Shown here piece after piece: positions 27,902 to 37,319 of a stretch of 64,000 nt of DNA. The position numbers and the translations under genes are program-made. Each line of letters begins with the position of its first letter. Position 1 is the first letter of the stretch. The notes beneath the pieces were generated by a model, which saw only the letters and a program-made list of their open reading frames with translations, was not told the DNA's origin and did not search any database. This DNA comes from Heliomarina sp018223035 (GTDB taxonomy: Bacteria > Pseudomonadota > Alphaproteobacteria > Rhodobacterales > Rhodobacteraceae), in contig JAAEZD010000008.1 of the NCBI GenBank assembly GCA_018223035.1, positions 1 to 64,000 of the forward strand. The letters are read 5' to 3'.

Positions 27902-28378
27902 TCGGCGGGTGTGGGCCGCTGCCTCTTGGGGCGGCGGCCCTGCCCGAAACGGTCGGATGAGCGCCGTGGTGACGAACTTCCGGTCAGTGTCTCCCTCTAA
28001 GGGCTTCAGAGGGTTAATTTAACCCAAGGTTAAACAATCTGAGCTTGAATCCGGCGGCAAGGCTTTCCAAGGTTCGTCAAAACCACTCGCTTGGGCGTCG
28101 CATCGGAATCTGCGGCCCACCCGCCCGGGGAGCGCCGTTTGCAGGCCGTTCAGAAACCAGAAATCCAACAGCAGGAGATATCGTCCCTTTGCAGCAAAAA
28201 TCTCCATTTCTGCGCTTGCTCTCATGAGCTCACGGCGTCATCCTCGGGGCCAACATTCCATTGGGCCGGTTGAAAAGATGACCTCCTGACCCCAACTAAA
28301 ACATCCGAGCGTGGAGACGGCCGATACGTTGCCTGATGTCAGGGACAAGCGTCGTCTTGCCAATTATAAGGAAAGAGC
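27902..28378. other. Gene-free region between the OYE gene and lon
   Basis: 477 bp with no convincing gene. It holds a GC hairpin just after the OYE stop (27913-27940: GGGCCGCTGCC pairing with GGCGGCGGCCC, one mismatch, no T run). It also holds a 15-bp palindrome GGGTTAATTTAACCC (28011-28025) and, close to lon, a heat-shock-like promoter candidate. A 68-codon minus-strand ORF here is not convincing. Confidence 0.5.
28269..28297 (+). promoter_or_regulatory. Candidate RpoH (heat-shock) promoter of lon
   Basis: GTTGAAA (28269-28275), a 14-bp spacer and CCCCAACT (28290-28297) resemble the CTTGAAA / CCCCATNT heat-shock consensus. It would give a 5' leader of about 75 nt before the lon ATG. The match is partial. 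Confidence 0.35.
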
Positions 28379-30790
28379 ATGCAAGAACCCCTCAATTCCT
28401 CCTATCCGGTCCTGCCTCTTCGGGATATCGTGGTTTTTCCGCATATGATCGTTCCGCTTTTCGTCGGACGCGAGAAATCGGTGCGGGCCCTCGAAGAGGT
28501 GATGGCCGATGACAAGCAGATCCTGCTGTCCTCGCAGATCGACCCGTCGGTCGACGATCCGACCAGCGACGGGATCTACAAGGCCGGCGTGCTGGCAAAT
28601 GTGCTGCAACTGCTGAAGCTGCCCGATGGCACCGTGAAGGTGCTGGTCGAGGGGCAGGCGCGGGTGCGTATCACCGAATACCTCGACAATGAGGAATTCT
28701 TTGAAGCGCGGGCCGAGTACCTGACCGAGATGCCGGGCGATCCGTCGACCACAGAGGCGCTGATCCGCACGGTGAGCGAGGAATTCACCCGGTACGCCAA
28801 GGTCCGCAAGAACATCCCCGAAGAGGCACTGGCCGCTGTCGATGAATCGACCGAGCCTGCCAAGCTGGCCGACCTTGTGGCCGGGCATCTGGGCATCGAA
28901 GTCGAGCAGAAGCAGGAACTGCTTGAGACGCTGAGCGTGAGCGAGCGCCTTGAGAAGGTCTATGGCCTGATGGAAGGCGAGATGAGCGTTCTGCAGGTCG
29001 AGAAAAAGATCAAGACGCGCGTCAAGTCGCAGATGGAGAAAACCCAGCGCGAATACTACCTGAATGAGCAGATGAAGGCCATTCAGAAAGAGCTGGGCGA
29101 TGGCGAGGATGGCAGCAACGAAGTTGCCGAACTGGAACAGAAGATCCAGGAAACCAAGCTGTCCAAGGAAGCGCGCGAAAAGGCCGATGCCGAGCTGAAA
29201 AAGCTCAAAAACATGAGCCCGATGAGCGCCGAGGCGACCGTTGTGCGCAACTATCTCGACTGGATGCTGTCGATCCCGTGGGGCGTGAAATCGCGCGTCA
29301 AGAAGGATCTGGGCCGCGCTGAAGAGATCCTTGATAATGACCACTACGGTCTGGAGAAGGTCAAGGAACGGATCGTCGAATATCTTGCGGTGCAGCAGCG
29401 CTCCAAGAAGATGAAAGGCCCGATCATGTGCCTTGTCGGCCCTCCGGGTGTCGGTAAGACTTCGCTTGGGAAATCGGTGGCCAAGGCCACGGGGCGCGAG
29501 TTCATCCGCATCAGCCTTGGCGGCGTGCGCGATGAATCCGAGATCCGCGGTCACCGCCGGACCTATATCGGCTCGATGCCCGGCAAGATCATCCAGGCGC
29601 TGAAAAAGGCCAAGACGACCAACCCGTTGATCCTGCTCGATGAAATCGACAAGATGGGTCAGGATTTCCGGGGCGATCCGGCGTCGGCGATGCTCGAAGT
29701 GCTTGATCCGGAACAGAACTCGACCTTCATGGACCACTATCTTGAGGTGGAATATGACCTGTCGAACGTGATGTTCCTGACCACGTCGAACAGCTACAAC
29801 ATGCCCGGGCCGCTTCTTGACCGGATGGAGATCATTCCGCTGGCTGGTTACACCGAGGACGAAAAGTCCGAGATCGCCAAGCAGCACCTGATTTCCAAGC
29901 AGATCAAGAACCACGGTCTGAAAGGCAAGGAGTTCGAGCTGACCGATGAAGCGCTGACCGAGATCATCCGCACCTATACCCGCGAGGCGGGCGTGCGGAA
30001 CCTTGAGCGTGAGATCGCGAAAGTGGCGCGGAAGGCCGTGACCAAGATCATCAAGAAAGAGGCGGAATCGGTCATCGTGACGCCGGACAACCTTGATGAG
30101 TTCCTTGGTGTGCCCAAGTACCGCTTTGGTCTGGCCGAGCAGGAGGATCAGATCGGTGTCGTTACCGGGCTGGCCTATACCTCGGTCGGGGGCGAGCTGC
30201 TTCATATCGAGGCGCTGCGCCTGCCGGGCAAGGGCCGGATGAAGACCACCGGTAAGCTGGGCGACGTGATGAAGGAATCGATCGACGCGGCCTCGAGCTA
30301 TGTGCGCTCGATCAGCCCTCAGATCGGGGTGAAACCGCCGAAGTTCGATCATCTGGACATCCACGTCCACGTGCCCGATGGCGCAACGCCCAAGGATGGC
30401 CCGTCGGCCGGTCTTGCCATGGTGACGAGCATCGTCAGCGTGCTGACCCAGATCCCGGTCCGGCGTGACATCGCCATGACAGGCGAGGTGTCGCTGCGTG
30501 GTAATGCGATGCCGATTGGCGGATTGAAAGAGAAACTGCTCGCCGCGCTGCGTGGCGGGATCAAGACGGTACTTATCCCGCAGGAGAATGAGAAAGACCT
30601 GCCGGAGATCCCCGATAACGTGAAGGACGGGCTGAAGATCATCCCCGTCAAGCACGTCTCGGAAGTGCTGAAATTGGCCATGGTGCGCGAACCCGAGCCC
30701 ATCGAATGGGATGAGGCCGCCGAGGAGGCCGCTGCCGCTGCTGCCGCTGCTGCCGCTGCGGGCCCGCGCGATCAGACGCTGGCGCACTAA
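28379..30790 (+). CDS. lon: ATP-dependent protease Lon
   Basis: The 803-residue protease has the N-terminal LON substrate-binding domain (YPVLPLRDIVVFPHMIVPLF), a coiled coil (~180-250), AAA+ with Walker A GPPGVGKTSLGKSVA (~356-370) and Walker B PLILLDEIDK. The C-terminal serine-lysine protease domain has catalytic Ser in PKDGPSAGLAM and Lys in GGLKEKLLAALRGG. The tail has an unusual run of alanines (from EEAAEEAAA) encoded by alternating GCT/GCC codons. AAGGAAAG precedes the ATG. It degrades misfolded and regulatory proteins in the cytoplasm. Confidence 0.97.
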   Translation: MQEPLNSSYPVLPLRDIVVFPHMIVPLFVGREKSVRALEEVMADDKQILLSSQIDPSVDDPTSDGIYKAGVLANVLQLLKLPDGTVKVLVEGQARVRITEYLDNEEFFEARAEYLTEMPGDPSTTEALIRTVSEEFTRYAKVRKNIPEEALAAVDESTEPAKLADLVAGHLGIEVEQKQELLETLSVSERLEKVYGLMEGEMSVLQVEKKIKTRVKSQMEKTQREYYLNEQMKAIQKELGDGEDGSNEVAELEQKIQETKLSKEAREKADAELKKLKNMSPMSAEATVVRNYLDWMLSIPWGVKSRVKKDLGRAEEILDNDHYGLEKVKERIVEYLAVQQRSKKMKGPIMCLVGPPGVGKTSLGKSVAKATGREFIRISLGGVRDESEIRGHRRTYIGSMPGKIIQALKKAKTTNPLILLDEIDKMGQDFRGDPASAMLEVLDPEQNSTFMDHYLEVEYDLSNVMFLTTSNSYNMPGPLLDRMEIIPLAGYTEDEKSEIAKQHLISKQIKNHGLKGKEFELTDEALTEIIRTYTREAGVRNLEREIAKVARKAVTKIIKKEAESVIVTPDNLDEFLGVPKYRFGLAEQEDQIGVVTGLAYTSVGGELLHIEALRLPGKGRMKTTGKLGDVMKESIDAASSYVRSISPQIGVKPPKFDHLDIHVHVPDGATPKDGPSAGLAMVTSIVSVLTQIPVRRDIAMTGEVSLRGNAMPIGGLKEKLLAALRGGIKTVLIPQENEKDLPEIPDNVKDGLKIIPVKHVSEVLKLAMVREPEPIEWDEAAEEAAAAAAAAAAAGPRDQTLAH

Positions 30791-30812
30791 GCGCCAGTTC
30801 GATATGACAGGG

Positions 30813-30842
30813 AAACGGGGCGCTGCGGTGCCCCGTTTTTTT
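30813..30842 (+). terminator. Rho-independent terminator after lon
   Basis: Stem AAACGGGGC / GCCCCGTTT with loop GCTGCGGT, followed by a continuous T run (to 30842). Confidence 0.9.
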
Positions 30843-30915
30843 ATGTGGAGGTCGATGAAACCGGCCGCGCAGCCTCTTGCAGTAGGGGCGAAGGGGCGGT
30901 AATAGACGCCCCCAA

Positions 30916-30990
30916 GGGTGATTAGCTCAGTGGTAGAGCGCTTCGTTCACATCGAAGATGTCAGGAGTTCAAATCTCTTATCACCCACCA
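30916..30990 (+). tRNA. tRNA-Val (anticodon CAC)
   Basis: A complete cloverleaf: acceptor GGGTGAT/ATCACCC, D-arm GCTC...GAGC, anticodon stem CTTCG/CGAAG with loop TTCACAT (CAC, reads GTG) and T-arm AGGAG/CTCTT with loop TTCAAAT. The CCA end is encoded. It follows lon by 126 bp and is transcribed in the same direction. Confidence 0.95.
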
Positions 30991-31138
30991 TTCTTCCTTG
31001 CCTTTGATTGAACCTTAGCCGGTTTTGCGTTCTTGGGGGCGGGGTTGTAGCGTTGATCGAAATCTCACTTTACGCTCGCCTTTTTGCGAGTTTTGAGGCC
31101 TTCGCACCAGCGCCTTACCATACTATCTTTAGGCGAAA

Positions 31139-32035
31139 TCACCGATGGCCCGGTGTCGCTGCGATTTCTCGCATCAACCAATCCGCAAAGGCGCTGGCGG
31201 CCGCGCCAAGGCGTTCGGGTGGCGAAGTGACAAGGCTGTACTGCCCGTAGGTGAAGCTCAGCTCGCCAAAGGGGCGCACCAGCGTGCCGTCGGTGAGGAA
31301 GTGCCCGCCCATGAACGGATCGTTGATCGCGAAACCGGCCCCCGCGCGGGCCAGCGCCAGCGCGTCCTGCGTGCTGGCCACTTGGATGCTGCGGCGCGGG
31401 GCGGCCGGGTCGGCGCCTGTGGCGGCGAACCAGCGCGACCAGATCGCGCCGCTGTCTTCGTGGATCAGCGTCGCATCGCGCAGCTGTTCCGGCTGCATCT
31501 GGCGCGTTGGGAGGAGCGAGGGCGCGCAGACCGGGAACATTTCAAGCTCGGCCAGTGTCTTGACCCGCATACCGGGGAAGTCGATGGCGTTGAAGGCGAC
31601 GGCCACGTCGACCTTGGGCAGGGGAATGCCTTGGGTGGAAAGCCGCTCGAGCGTCAGCGACAGGTCGGGGTAGTGCGCAAGGAACCGGGGCAGGCGCGGG
31701 ATCAGCCATTGGGTGGAAAAGGCGGGCGGCGCGGCGACGGTCAGCGTGCCCGCATAGGCGTCTTCGCCCAGTTGTAGGGCAGTGGCGGTGATTCCGTCCA
31801 GCGCCTCGCGCACGGCCGAAAGCAGGCGTTTGCCGTCATCGGTCAGCACAAGACGGCGGCGGTTCGGCTGAAAAAGCGCCTTGCCAAGCGCCTTTTCTAT
31901 GGACCGCACCTGATGGCTGATCGCGCTTTGTGTCACGTTCAGCTCTTCGCCTGCGGCGCGCATATTCAGATGTCTTCCTGCAGATTCAAAGCCTTGGAGG
32001 GCATTGAGAGGCAGATGGCGGGACCCGATACGCAT
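31139..32035 (-). CDS. LysR-family transcriptional regulator (GcvA-like)
   Basis: The 298-residue protein has the N-terminal winged helix (LNALQGFESAGRHLNMRAAGEELNVTQSAISHQV, with the GcvA-type PLNALQ start) and a periplasmic-binding-like effector domain (TLTVAAPPAFSTQWLIPRL). It is divergent from the desaturase gene, with 120 bp between the starts, so it probably controls the desaturase-isomerase pair. The intergenic region is AT-rich, but no clear T-N11-A box was assigned. The effector is unknown. Confidence 0.88.
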   Translation of the reverse strand: MRIGSRHLPLNALQGFESAGRHLNMRAAGEELNVTQSAISHQVRSIEKALGKALFQPNRRRLVLTDDGKRLLSAVREALDGITATALQLGEDAYAGTLTVAAPPAFSTQWLIPRLPRFLAHYPDLSLTLERLSTQGIPLPKVDVAVAFNAIDFPGMRVKTLAELEMFPVCAPSLLPTRQMQPEQLRDATLIHEDSGAIWSRWFAATGADPAAPRRSIQVASTQDALALARAGAGFAINDPFMGGHFLTDGTLVRPFGELSFTYGQYSLVTSPPERLGAAASAFADWLMREIAATPGHR

Positions 32036-32155
32036 TTTTTGTCAAAAATCCCTCATCGAAACTGTGAATTATTCGAGTTTTACACGAGGAATTTTAAGCG
32101 GCAAGTTGGATGTATCAAATCGATCCGAACTTTTATCCATTGAGAGGGATGCCAC

Positions 32156-33139
32156 ATGGAAGCGAGCTTTTCCCGCCGCCGTCTGATTGCCCCGCCGCGC
32201 CTGCGCGAGCTGATGCAACGCTCTGACCTGCGGGGCGCCTTGCAGCTGGGCAGCCATCTTGGGGCGCTGGCGGTCAGCTCTGTGCTGCTCTGGCAGTTCT
32301 GGGGCACGTGGTGGGCCGTGCCGCTGTTCATGGTGCAGGGCGTGCTGATCAATTTCCTGTATGCCGGTCAGCACGAGCTGAGCCACGGTACCGTGTTTGA
32401 GACCAAGTGGATCAACGTGCTGTTCGGGCGCATTTTCGGGTTCTTCCTGATCTACCCGCGCGATTTCGACAAGATCCAGCATGCGGCGCACCATCAGCAC
32501 ACGCAGGACTGGGAAAAGGACGGCGAGCTGGTGCGCGAGCCTTATACGTTCAAGACCTACCAGCTATGGTTCTGGGGCGTGAGCTACTGGCAGTCGCGCG
32601 TCACCCGTATCATCCGCTTTTGCAAGGGCGAGGTGATCGAGCCCTACATCCGCGCCGAGGAAAACGCGCTGGTGATCCGTGAGGCCCGAATTCACGCCGC
32701 GCTTTATGTCCTGATCGCCGTGGTGTCGGTGGCGGCGCAAAGCTGGGCGGCAGTGATCCTGTGGATTGCGCCGATGCTGGTGATGAAGCCGGTGCACCAG
32801 TTGCAGAACACGATTGAACACCTTGGCCTATCGCACAAGAACGACATCCTCGAGAACACCCGCTCCACCAAGACCAACGCGCTGATGCGCTGGCTCTGCT
32901 GGCAGATGCCTTACCATACGGCGCACCATACCTTTCCCTCCGTGCCGTTCTGGCGGCTGCGCGATCTGGATGCGACCATGCGCGAGAACGGGGCAGAGCC
33001 GCACCGGATGGGCTGGATTGAATTTCAGGTCGAAGTCTGGCGCAAGCTGCGCCGCAAGAACGAGGATGACTACCCTTATGACGAGGTCTGGATCGTCCCC
33101 CGTGGCAACGGCGCCAGCGTAAAGGTCGAAGCCGCGTGA
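32156..33139 (+). CDS. Fatty acid desaturase-fold di-iron membrane enzyme
   Basis: The 327-residue protein has the three histidine boxes of membrane di-iron desaturases and hydroxylases: HELSH (73-77), HAAHH (109-113) and HTAHH near residue 263. Hydrophobic segments lie around residues 34-70, 88-100 and 180-205. The family includes desaturases, hydroxylases and ring-opening oxygenases, and the lack of other lipid genes nearby argues for a small-molecule substrate. The isomerase gene overlaps its stop (GTGA), implying a two-step pathway. It is probably controlled by the divergent LysR. Confidence 0.82.
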   Translation: MEASFSRRRLIAPPRLRELMQRSDLRGALQLGSHLGALAVSSVLLWQFWGTWWAVPLFMVQGVLINFLYAGQHELSHGTVFETKWINVLFGRIFGFFLIYPRDFDKIQHAAHHQHTQDWEKDGELVREPYTFKTYQLWFWGVSYWQSRVTRIIRFCKGEVIEPYIRAEENALVIREARIHAALYVLIAVVSVAAQSWAAVILWIAPMLVMKPVHQLQNTIEHLGLSHKNDILENTRSTKTNALMRWLCWQMPYHTAHHTFPSVPFWRLRDLDATMRENGAEPHRMGWIEFQVEVWRKLRRKNEDDYPYDEVWIVPRGNGASVKVEAA

Positions 33140-33978
33140 GAAAACTCAAGGTATTTCAGTCGCTCTGGGCCATGCAGCCGCATGACCAGAGCGGCGAACG
33201 TCTGCCGCTTGACCGGGTGGCAGGCATGGTGCGTGATGCGGGCTATGACGGGCTGGCGCTCGATTTCGGGGCGTTCGACGTCGAAACTGTTAAGGCAGCG
33301 CTGCCACATATTCAGCGCGAGGGGCTGACCCCGCTGGCGGTGGCCTTCCCGAAATCCGTGGAAGAACTTCGCGACACGCTGAAGTTTGCGCGTGATTGCG
33401 GCTCGCCCTTTGTAGATGTGGTCGGCCAAGTTTTTCCGTTGACCGTCGAAGGGTCGATCCCCGTGATCCGGCGCTGGATCGAAATGGCCGATCAGGAAGG
33501 GATGCCGGTTCAGTTCGAAACCCATCGCAACTGTATCACCAACGACCTTTTCACCACGCTGAGCCTGCTGGATGCGATCCCGGAAATGCGGCTGGGCGCG
33601 GATCTGTCGCATTACATCGTGGATCGCGAATTCATGCATCCGCTGACCGCGCAGCAACGCGGCTGGCTGACCCGTTGCTTGCAAAGGTCCGACAGTTTTC
33701 AGGGGCGCGTTGGCGGTCGGCAGCAGGTTCAGTTGCAGATCGACTTTCCGCAGCACCAGAAATGGGTCGATCTGTTCAAGGAACTCTGGGCCGAGGGGCT
33801 GGCCGACTGGCGGGCGCGCAACGAGAGCGGCGATGTGGTTTTCCTCTGTGAACTCGGGCCGCCGGAATACGCGATGACCGGGCCTGACGGGCGCGAATTA
33901 TCGAACCGGTGGGAAGAGGCGCTGAAGCTCAAATCCATCGTTGAAGGGATCTGGTCCGATCTTGGTGGAGATGTCTGA
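33136..33978 (+). CDS. Sugar phosphate isomerase/epimerase-type TIM-barrel protein
   Basis: The 280-residue protein fits the AP-endonuclease-2/xylose isomerase-like TIM barrel: FVDVVGQVFPLTVEG, VQFETHRNCITNDLF (metal ligand Glu/His), RLGADLSHYIVDREF (Asp/His) and VVFLCELGPPEY (Glu). These acidic/His residues are at the expected strand ends. The GTG start is inside the desaturase stop (GTGA). A terminator-like hairpin follows, separating this pair from the ABC transporter. Substrate unknown. Confidence 0.78.
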   Translation: MRKLKVFQSLWAMQPHDQSGERLPLDRVAGMVRDAGYDGLALDFGAFDVETVKAALPHIQREGLTPLAVAFPKSVEELRDTLKFARDCGSPFVDVVGQVFPLTVEGSIPVIRRWIEMADQEGMPVQFETHRNCITNDLFTTLSLLDAIPEMRLGADLSHYIVDREFMHPLTAQQRGWLTRCLQRSDSFQGRVGGRQQVQLQIDFPQHQKWVDLFKELWAEGLADWRARNESGDVVFLCELGPPEYAMTGPDGRELSNRWEEALKLKSIVEGIWSDLGGDV

Positions 33979-33987
33979 AAATTGCAG

Positions 33988-34020
33988 TCCGCGGTGGATA
34001 ATCCCCGCGGATTTCGCTTT
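33988..34020 (+). terminator. Probable terminator after the isomerase gene
   Basis: Stem TCCGCGG / CCGCGGA (33988-33994, 34005-34011) is followed by TTTCGCTTT. The T run is interrupted, so termination may be partial. Confidence 0.5.
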
Positions 34021-34174
34021 TCTTGATTTAGGGTTTTGCCTTATTTTTCAGCGCCTTTCGAGAAGTTTCGAGTCTTGTGATCCAAGTTGCCGGATAATCA
34101 CTTTGAGGCAATTGCAGGGGGCTGAAACTGCCGTCACAATAGGGTCAAAGAGCCGTATCGAAGTGGGGATTTGA

Positions 34175-35245
34175 ATGCTGGACAGTGTCAGCGCGGGTGA
34201 AATCGAAGCCGCCGGAATCGGCAAGAATTTTGGTCGGTTCACTGCCCTGAAAGACATCAGCCTGACGGTCGGTCGCGGTGAGTTTTTGACGCTTTTGGGG
34301 CCGTCGGGATCGGGCAAGACCACGTTCCTGATGATCCTTGCGGGGTTCGAGGCACCGACCACTGGACGGTTGTCGCTGAATGGTGTGGATATGACTGAAA
34401 CCGATGCCGAGACCCGTGGATTTGGCATGGTGTTTCAGGGCTATGCGCTGTTTCCGCATATGACGGTCGAGCAGAACATCGCCTTTCCACTGCGTGTCCA
34501 AAAGCGCAGCGCTCGGCAAATCAAGGCCCGAGTGGCGGAGATGGTCGAGATGGTGGGGCTTGGCGGGCATGGGCATAAAAAGCCGTCGGCCCTGTCCGGC
34601 GGGCAGCAGCAGCGGGTCGCGCTGGCACGGGCATTGGCCTATGAGCCGCCCGTTCTGTTGCTGGACGAACCGTTTTCGGCGCTCGACCGGAACCTGCGGG
34701 GACAGATGCAGGACGAGATGCGGCGCATTCACAAGGATACCGGCACGACCTTTGTTTTCGTGACCCATGATCAGGAAGAGGCGCTGGCCTTGTCCAGCCG
34801 AATCGCGATTTTCGACCATGGCCAGTTGCAACAACTGGATACCCCGCGTGAGATTTACGACCGGCCCAGTAACCGGTTCGTTGCGGAGTTTCTTGGCGAT
34901 ATCAATATCTTGCCCGTTAACCCTAAATTAACGGATGAGACCGGCTCCGTGGCTGAATTCGAGGGGCGGGCGATCAGGGCCGTGGCCGATCAGGGCGGCG
35001 GTTCATCGGTGGCGGTGCGTCCCGAGCGCATGATCCTGAGTGCCGAAGAAATGCCGCAGGCGAATTCGATCCCTGCGAAAATCACCGATATCGTCTACCT
35101 CGGGGCCGAGACACGGCTTGGACTGAAGACGGCGGGCGGGAATGATCTGACCATGTCGCTGCCAACCCATGAAGTACCTGCGACGGCGGCTGTGGGTGCG
35201 CCGTTCTGGGTCAACTGGGCGCCCGAGCACGGGGTGTTCCTGTGA
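34175..35245 (+). CDS. ABC transporter ATP-binding protein, spermidine/putrescine (PotA) type
   Basis: The 356-residue ATPase has Walker A GPSGSGKTT (~43-51), Q-loop VFQGYALFPHMTVEQNI, signature LSGGQQQRVALARAL, Walker B VLLLDEPFSALD, H-loop VTHDQEEAL and a C-terminal TOBE domain (VRPERMIL...). It energises import with the binding protein and two permeases downstream. The POPT family (polyamine, opine, phosphonate) is clear; the substrate is not. An ~195-bp gap separates it from the isomerase gene. Confidence 0.88.
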   Translation: MLDSVSAGEIEAAGIGKNFGRFTALKDISLTVGRGEFLTLLGPSGSGKTTFLMILAGFEAPTTGRLSLNGVDMTETDAETRGFGMVFQGYALFPHMTVEQNIAFPLRVQKRSARQIKARVAEMVEMVGLGGHGHKKPSALSGGQQQRVALARALAYEPPVLLLDEPFSALDRNLRGQMQDEMRRIHKDTGTTFVFVTHDQEEALALSSRIAIFDHGQLQQLDTPREIYDRPSNRFVAEFLGDINILPVNPKLTDETGSVAEFEGRAIRAVADQGGGSSVAVRPERMILSAEEMPQANSIPAKITDIVYLGAETRLGLKTAGGNDLTMSLPTHEVPATAAVGAPFWVNWAPEHGVFL

Positions 35246-35314
35246 GACAACCATAACCGGGACGTAAGCAGCCCGGATTTCCCAAGAACCAAAATATCCA
35301 ATGGAGAGAAGAAG

Positions 35315-36427
35315 ATGAACGACAAATTTGAACTGGATCAGGTCGAAATCCTGGCCGAACGTGCCCGCCGTGGCGACATTTCGCGCCGCCGTTTCACGCA
35401 GCTTGCCATCGCCCTGATGGGCGGTGCCGCCGTGGCGGCCAAGGGCACGCCCTTGCTCGCCGACGATGGCCAGCTGGTGTTCGTGAACTGGGGCGGCGAC
35501 GCAATGGACGCCTATGATACCGCCTATGGGGTGCCCTTTGGCGAGGCGACCGGCATCACCGTGAAACAGGACGGGTCCGGCCCGACCGAAGGCGCGATCG
35601 CGGCACAGTTCCAGAGCGGCAGCCCGAGCTGGGATATCGTCGATGCGGACCCGTTCTCGGCTGAATCGCTGGGCAAGAAAGGTATGATGGAGCCGATCGA
35701 CTATGACGTGGTCGACAAGTCGAAGATGCGCGAAGGCTTTGGCTGGGAATACGCCGCGTCGAGCTATTTCTTCTCCTACATCATCGCTTATGACAGCACG
35801 AAATACGAAACGCCGCCGACCTCGATGGCGGATTTCTTTGACACGGAAAAATTCCCCGGCAAGCGCGCGATGTACAAATGGGGCGCGGGCATGTGGGAAG
35901 CGCTGCTGCTGGGCGATGGCGTGGCCCCCGAAGACCTCTATCCGCTTGATCTGGAACGCGCCCATGCCAAGCTGGCCGAGTTCAAGGACAATGTCAGCGG
36001 TTTCTGGGGCGGCGGTGCCGAAAGCCAGTCGCTGCTGTTGAACGGCGATGCGTCCATGGCGCTGATCTGGTCGACTCGCGCCAAGCTGATCGAAGAGGAC
36101 AGCGAAGGCGATATCGGGTTCACATGGGATCAGGGCCTGATCTCGCCGGGGGCGATGGCAGTTATCAAGGGCAACCCGGGCGGCGCGAAGGCGGCGATGG
36201 ATTTCATCGCCTCGGCGCAGGATCCGGAAAAGCAGCTCGTCATGTTCGAGATGCTGGCACAAGGTCCGGCCAACCCCGAAGCAGATGCGCTGATCCCAGA
36301 GGATCAGAAGCGGTACAACCCGGTGGATCCCGAGAATTTTGCCAAGCAGATCCCGCTTGATATGGCATGGTACGAAGAGAATTACGGCGCCGCGCTGGAC
36401 GCCTATCTCCAGATCGTCTCGGCCTGA
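35315..36427 (+). CDS. ABC transporter periplasmic binding protein, PotD type, Tat-exported
   Basis: The 370-residue protein has a twin-arginine signal (ISRRRFTQLAIALMGGAAVA, residues 25-44) rather than a Sec signal. A PotD-like mature domain follows (LVFVNWGGDAMDAYDTAYGVPF, SPSWDIVDADPFSAE, MALIWSTRAKLIEE). Tat export suggests folding before export. Acidic residues at the usual polyamine-binding sites cannot be confirmed by eye. GGAGAGAAG precedes the ATG. Confidence 0.87.
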   Translation: MNDKFELDQVEILAERARRGDISRRRFTQLAIALMGGAAVAAKGTPLLADDGQLVFVNWGGDAMDAYDTAYGVPFGEATGITVKQDGSGPTEGAIAAQFQSGSPSWDIVDADPFSAESLGKKGMMEPIDYDVVDKSKMREGFGWEYAASSYFFSYIIAYDSTKYETPPTSMADFFDTEKFPGKRAMYKWGAGMWEALLLGDGVAPEDLYPLDLERAHAKLAEFKDNVSGFWGGGAESQSLLLNGDASMALIWSTRAKLIEEDSEGDIGFTWDQGLISPGAMAVIKGNPGGAKAAMDFIASAQDPEKQLVMFEMLAQGPANPEADALIPEDQKRYNPVDPENFAKQIPLDMAWYEENYGAALDAYLQIVSA

Positions 36428-36494
36428 TCCAAGCCATCCGACCTGTCCGCCCCGGTGACCTGCCGGGGTGGATTTCCTGTTTGCGGAGAGCCTT

Positions 36495-37319
36495 TTGTCC
36501 AAACCGATGAAATCCGCGCTGGTGTTGCTGGGGCCTTTGCTGGCTTTTCTGATGCTGGCCTATGTCTTTCCTTTTCTCGGCATCTTGCGATGGAGCTTTA
36601 CGCTGCCCGAGCTTGGCCTTGGCAATTACTCGGACGCGCTGACCGATCCGCTGGTCCTGTCGGTGTTCGGGCGCACGCTTCGGGTCTGCGTGATCGTGAC
36701 GGTGGTCTCGGTTGCCTCGGCCTATGTCATTACGCTCTTGTGGGTGCGGGGTGGGCCGGTGCAGCGGCTGGTGATGGAGCTTTGCATCCTCATCCCGTTC
36801 TGGATTTCCGTGCTGACGCGGGCCTTTGGCTGGCTGGCGCTGCTGTCGAACCGGGGGCTGATCAATACCTGGTTGCAGGGCATCGGACTGACGTCCGATC
36901 CGCTGACCATGGTGCGCAACGAATTCGGCGTCGTGGTGGGCATGGCGCATTTCCTGATCCCGTTTGCGGTTTTTCCGCTGGCCTCGGCCATGCGCAACCT
37001 TGACGAACGCGTGCTGTTGGCCGCGCGCGGCATGGGGGCCGGGCGGCAGCGGGTGTTCTGGACCGTGTTCCTGCCGATGACCGCGCCGGGCATCCTTGGC
37101 GCGGCGCTCATCGTCTTTGTCTTCGCTCTTGGGTTCTTTGTGACGCCCGCAATCCTTGGCGGCGGGCGCAGCGTGATGGTGGCCGAACTGGTCTATTTGC
37201 GTATTTTCCAGAGCCCGAACTGGGGCTTGGGCGCGGCGATCAGCGTGATCCTGATGATCGGGGTCGCGTTCCTGATGGGGGCGCTGATGAAGGCGGTACG
37301 GCCGGGAGAGAAGTCATGA
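36495..37319 (+). CDS. ABC transporter permease, PotB type
   Basis: The ~274-residue protein has six membrane helices and the permease EAA-type loop VLLAARGMGAGRQRVFWTVFLPMTAPG near residue 180. TTG 36495 is chosen because GGAG (36485-36488) lies 6 nt upstream; an in-frame ATG at 36507 and a GTG at 36468 are alternatives. It is coupled to the next permease by ATGA. Confidence 0.87.
   Translation: MSKPMKSALVLLGPLLAFLMLAYVFPFLGILRWSFTLPELGLGNYSDALTDPLVLSVFGRTLRVCVIVTVVSVASAYVITLLWVRGGPVQRLVMELCILIPFWISVLTRAFGWLALLSNRGLINTWLQGIGLTSDPLTMVRNEFGVVVGMAHFLIPFAVFPLASAMRNLDERVLLAARGMGAGRQRVFWTVFLPMTAPGILGAALIVFVFALGFFVTPAILGGGRSVMVAELVYLRIFQSPNWGLGAAISVILMIGVAFLMGALMKAVRPGEKS

Noticed and set aside
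28364..30787. 807-codon minus-strand ORF
   Set aside because: Exact antisense of lon; a mirror of its codon pattern.
35003..36502. 499-codon minus-strand ORF over the binding protein gene
   Set aside because: Shadow of the Tat-exported binding protein; no supporting motif.
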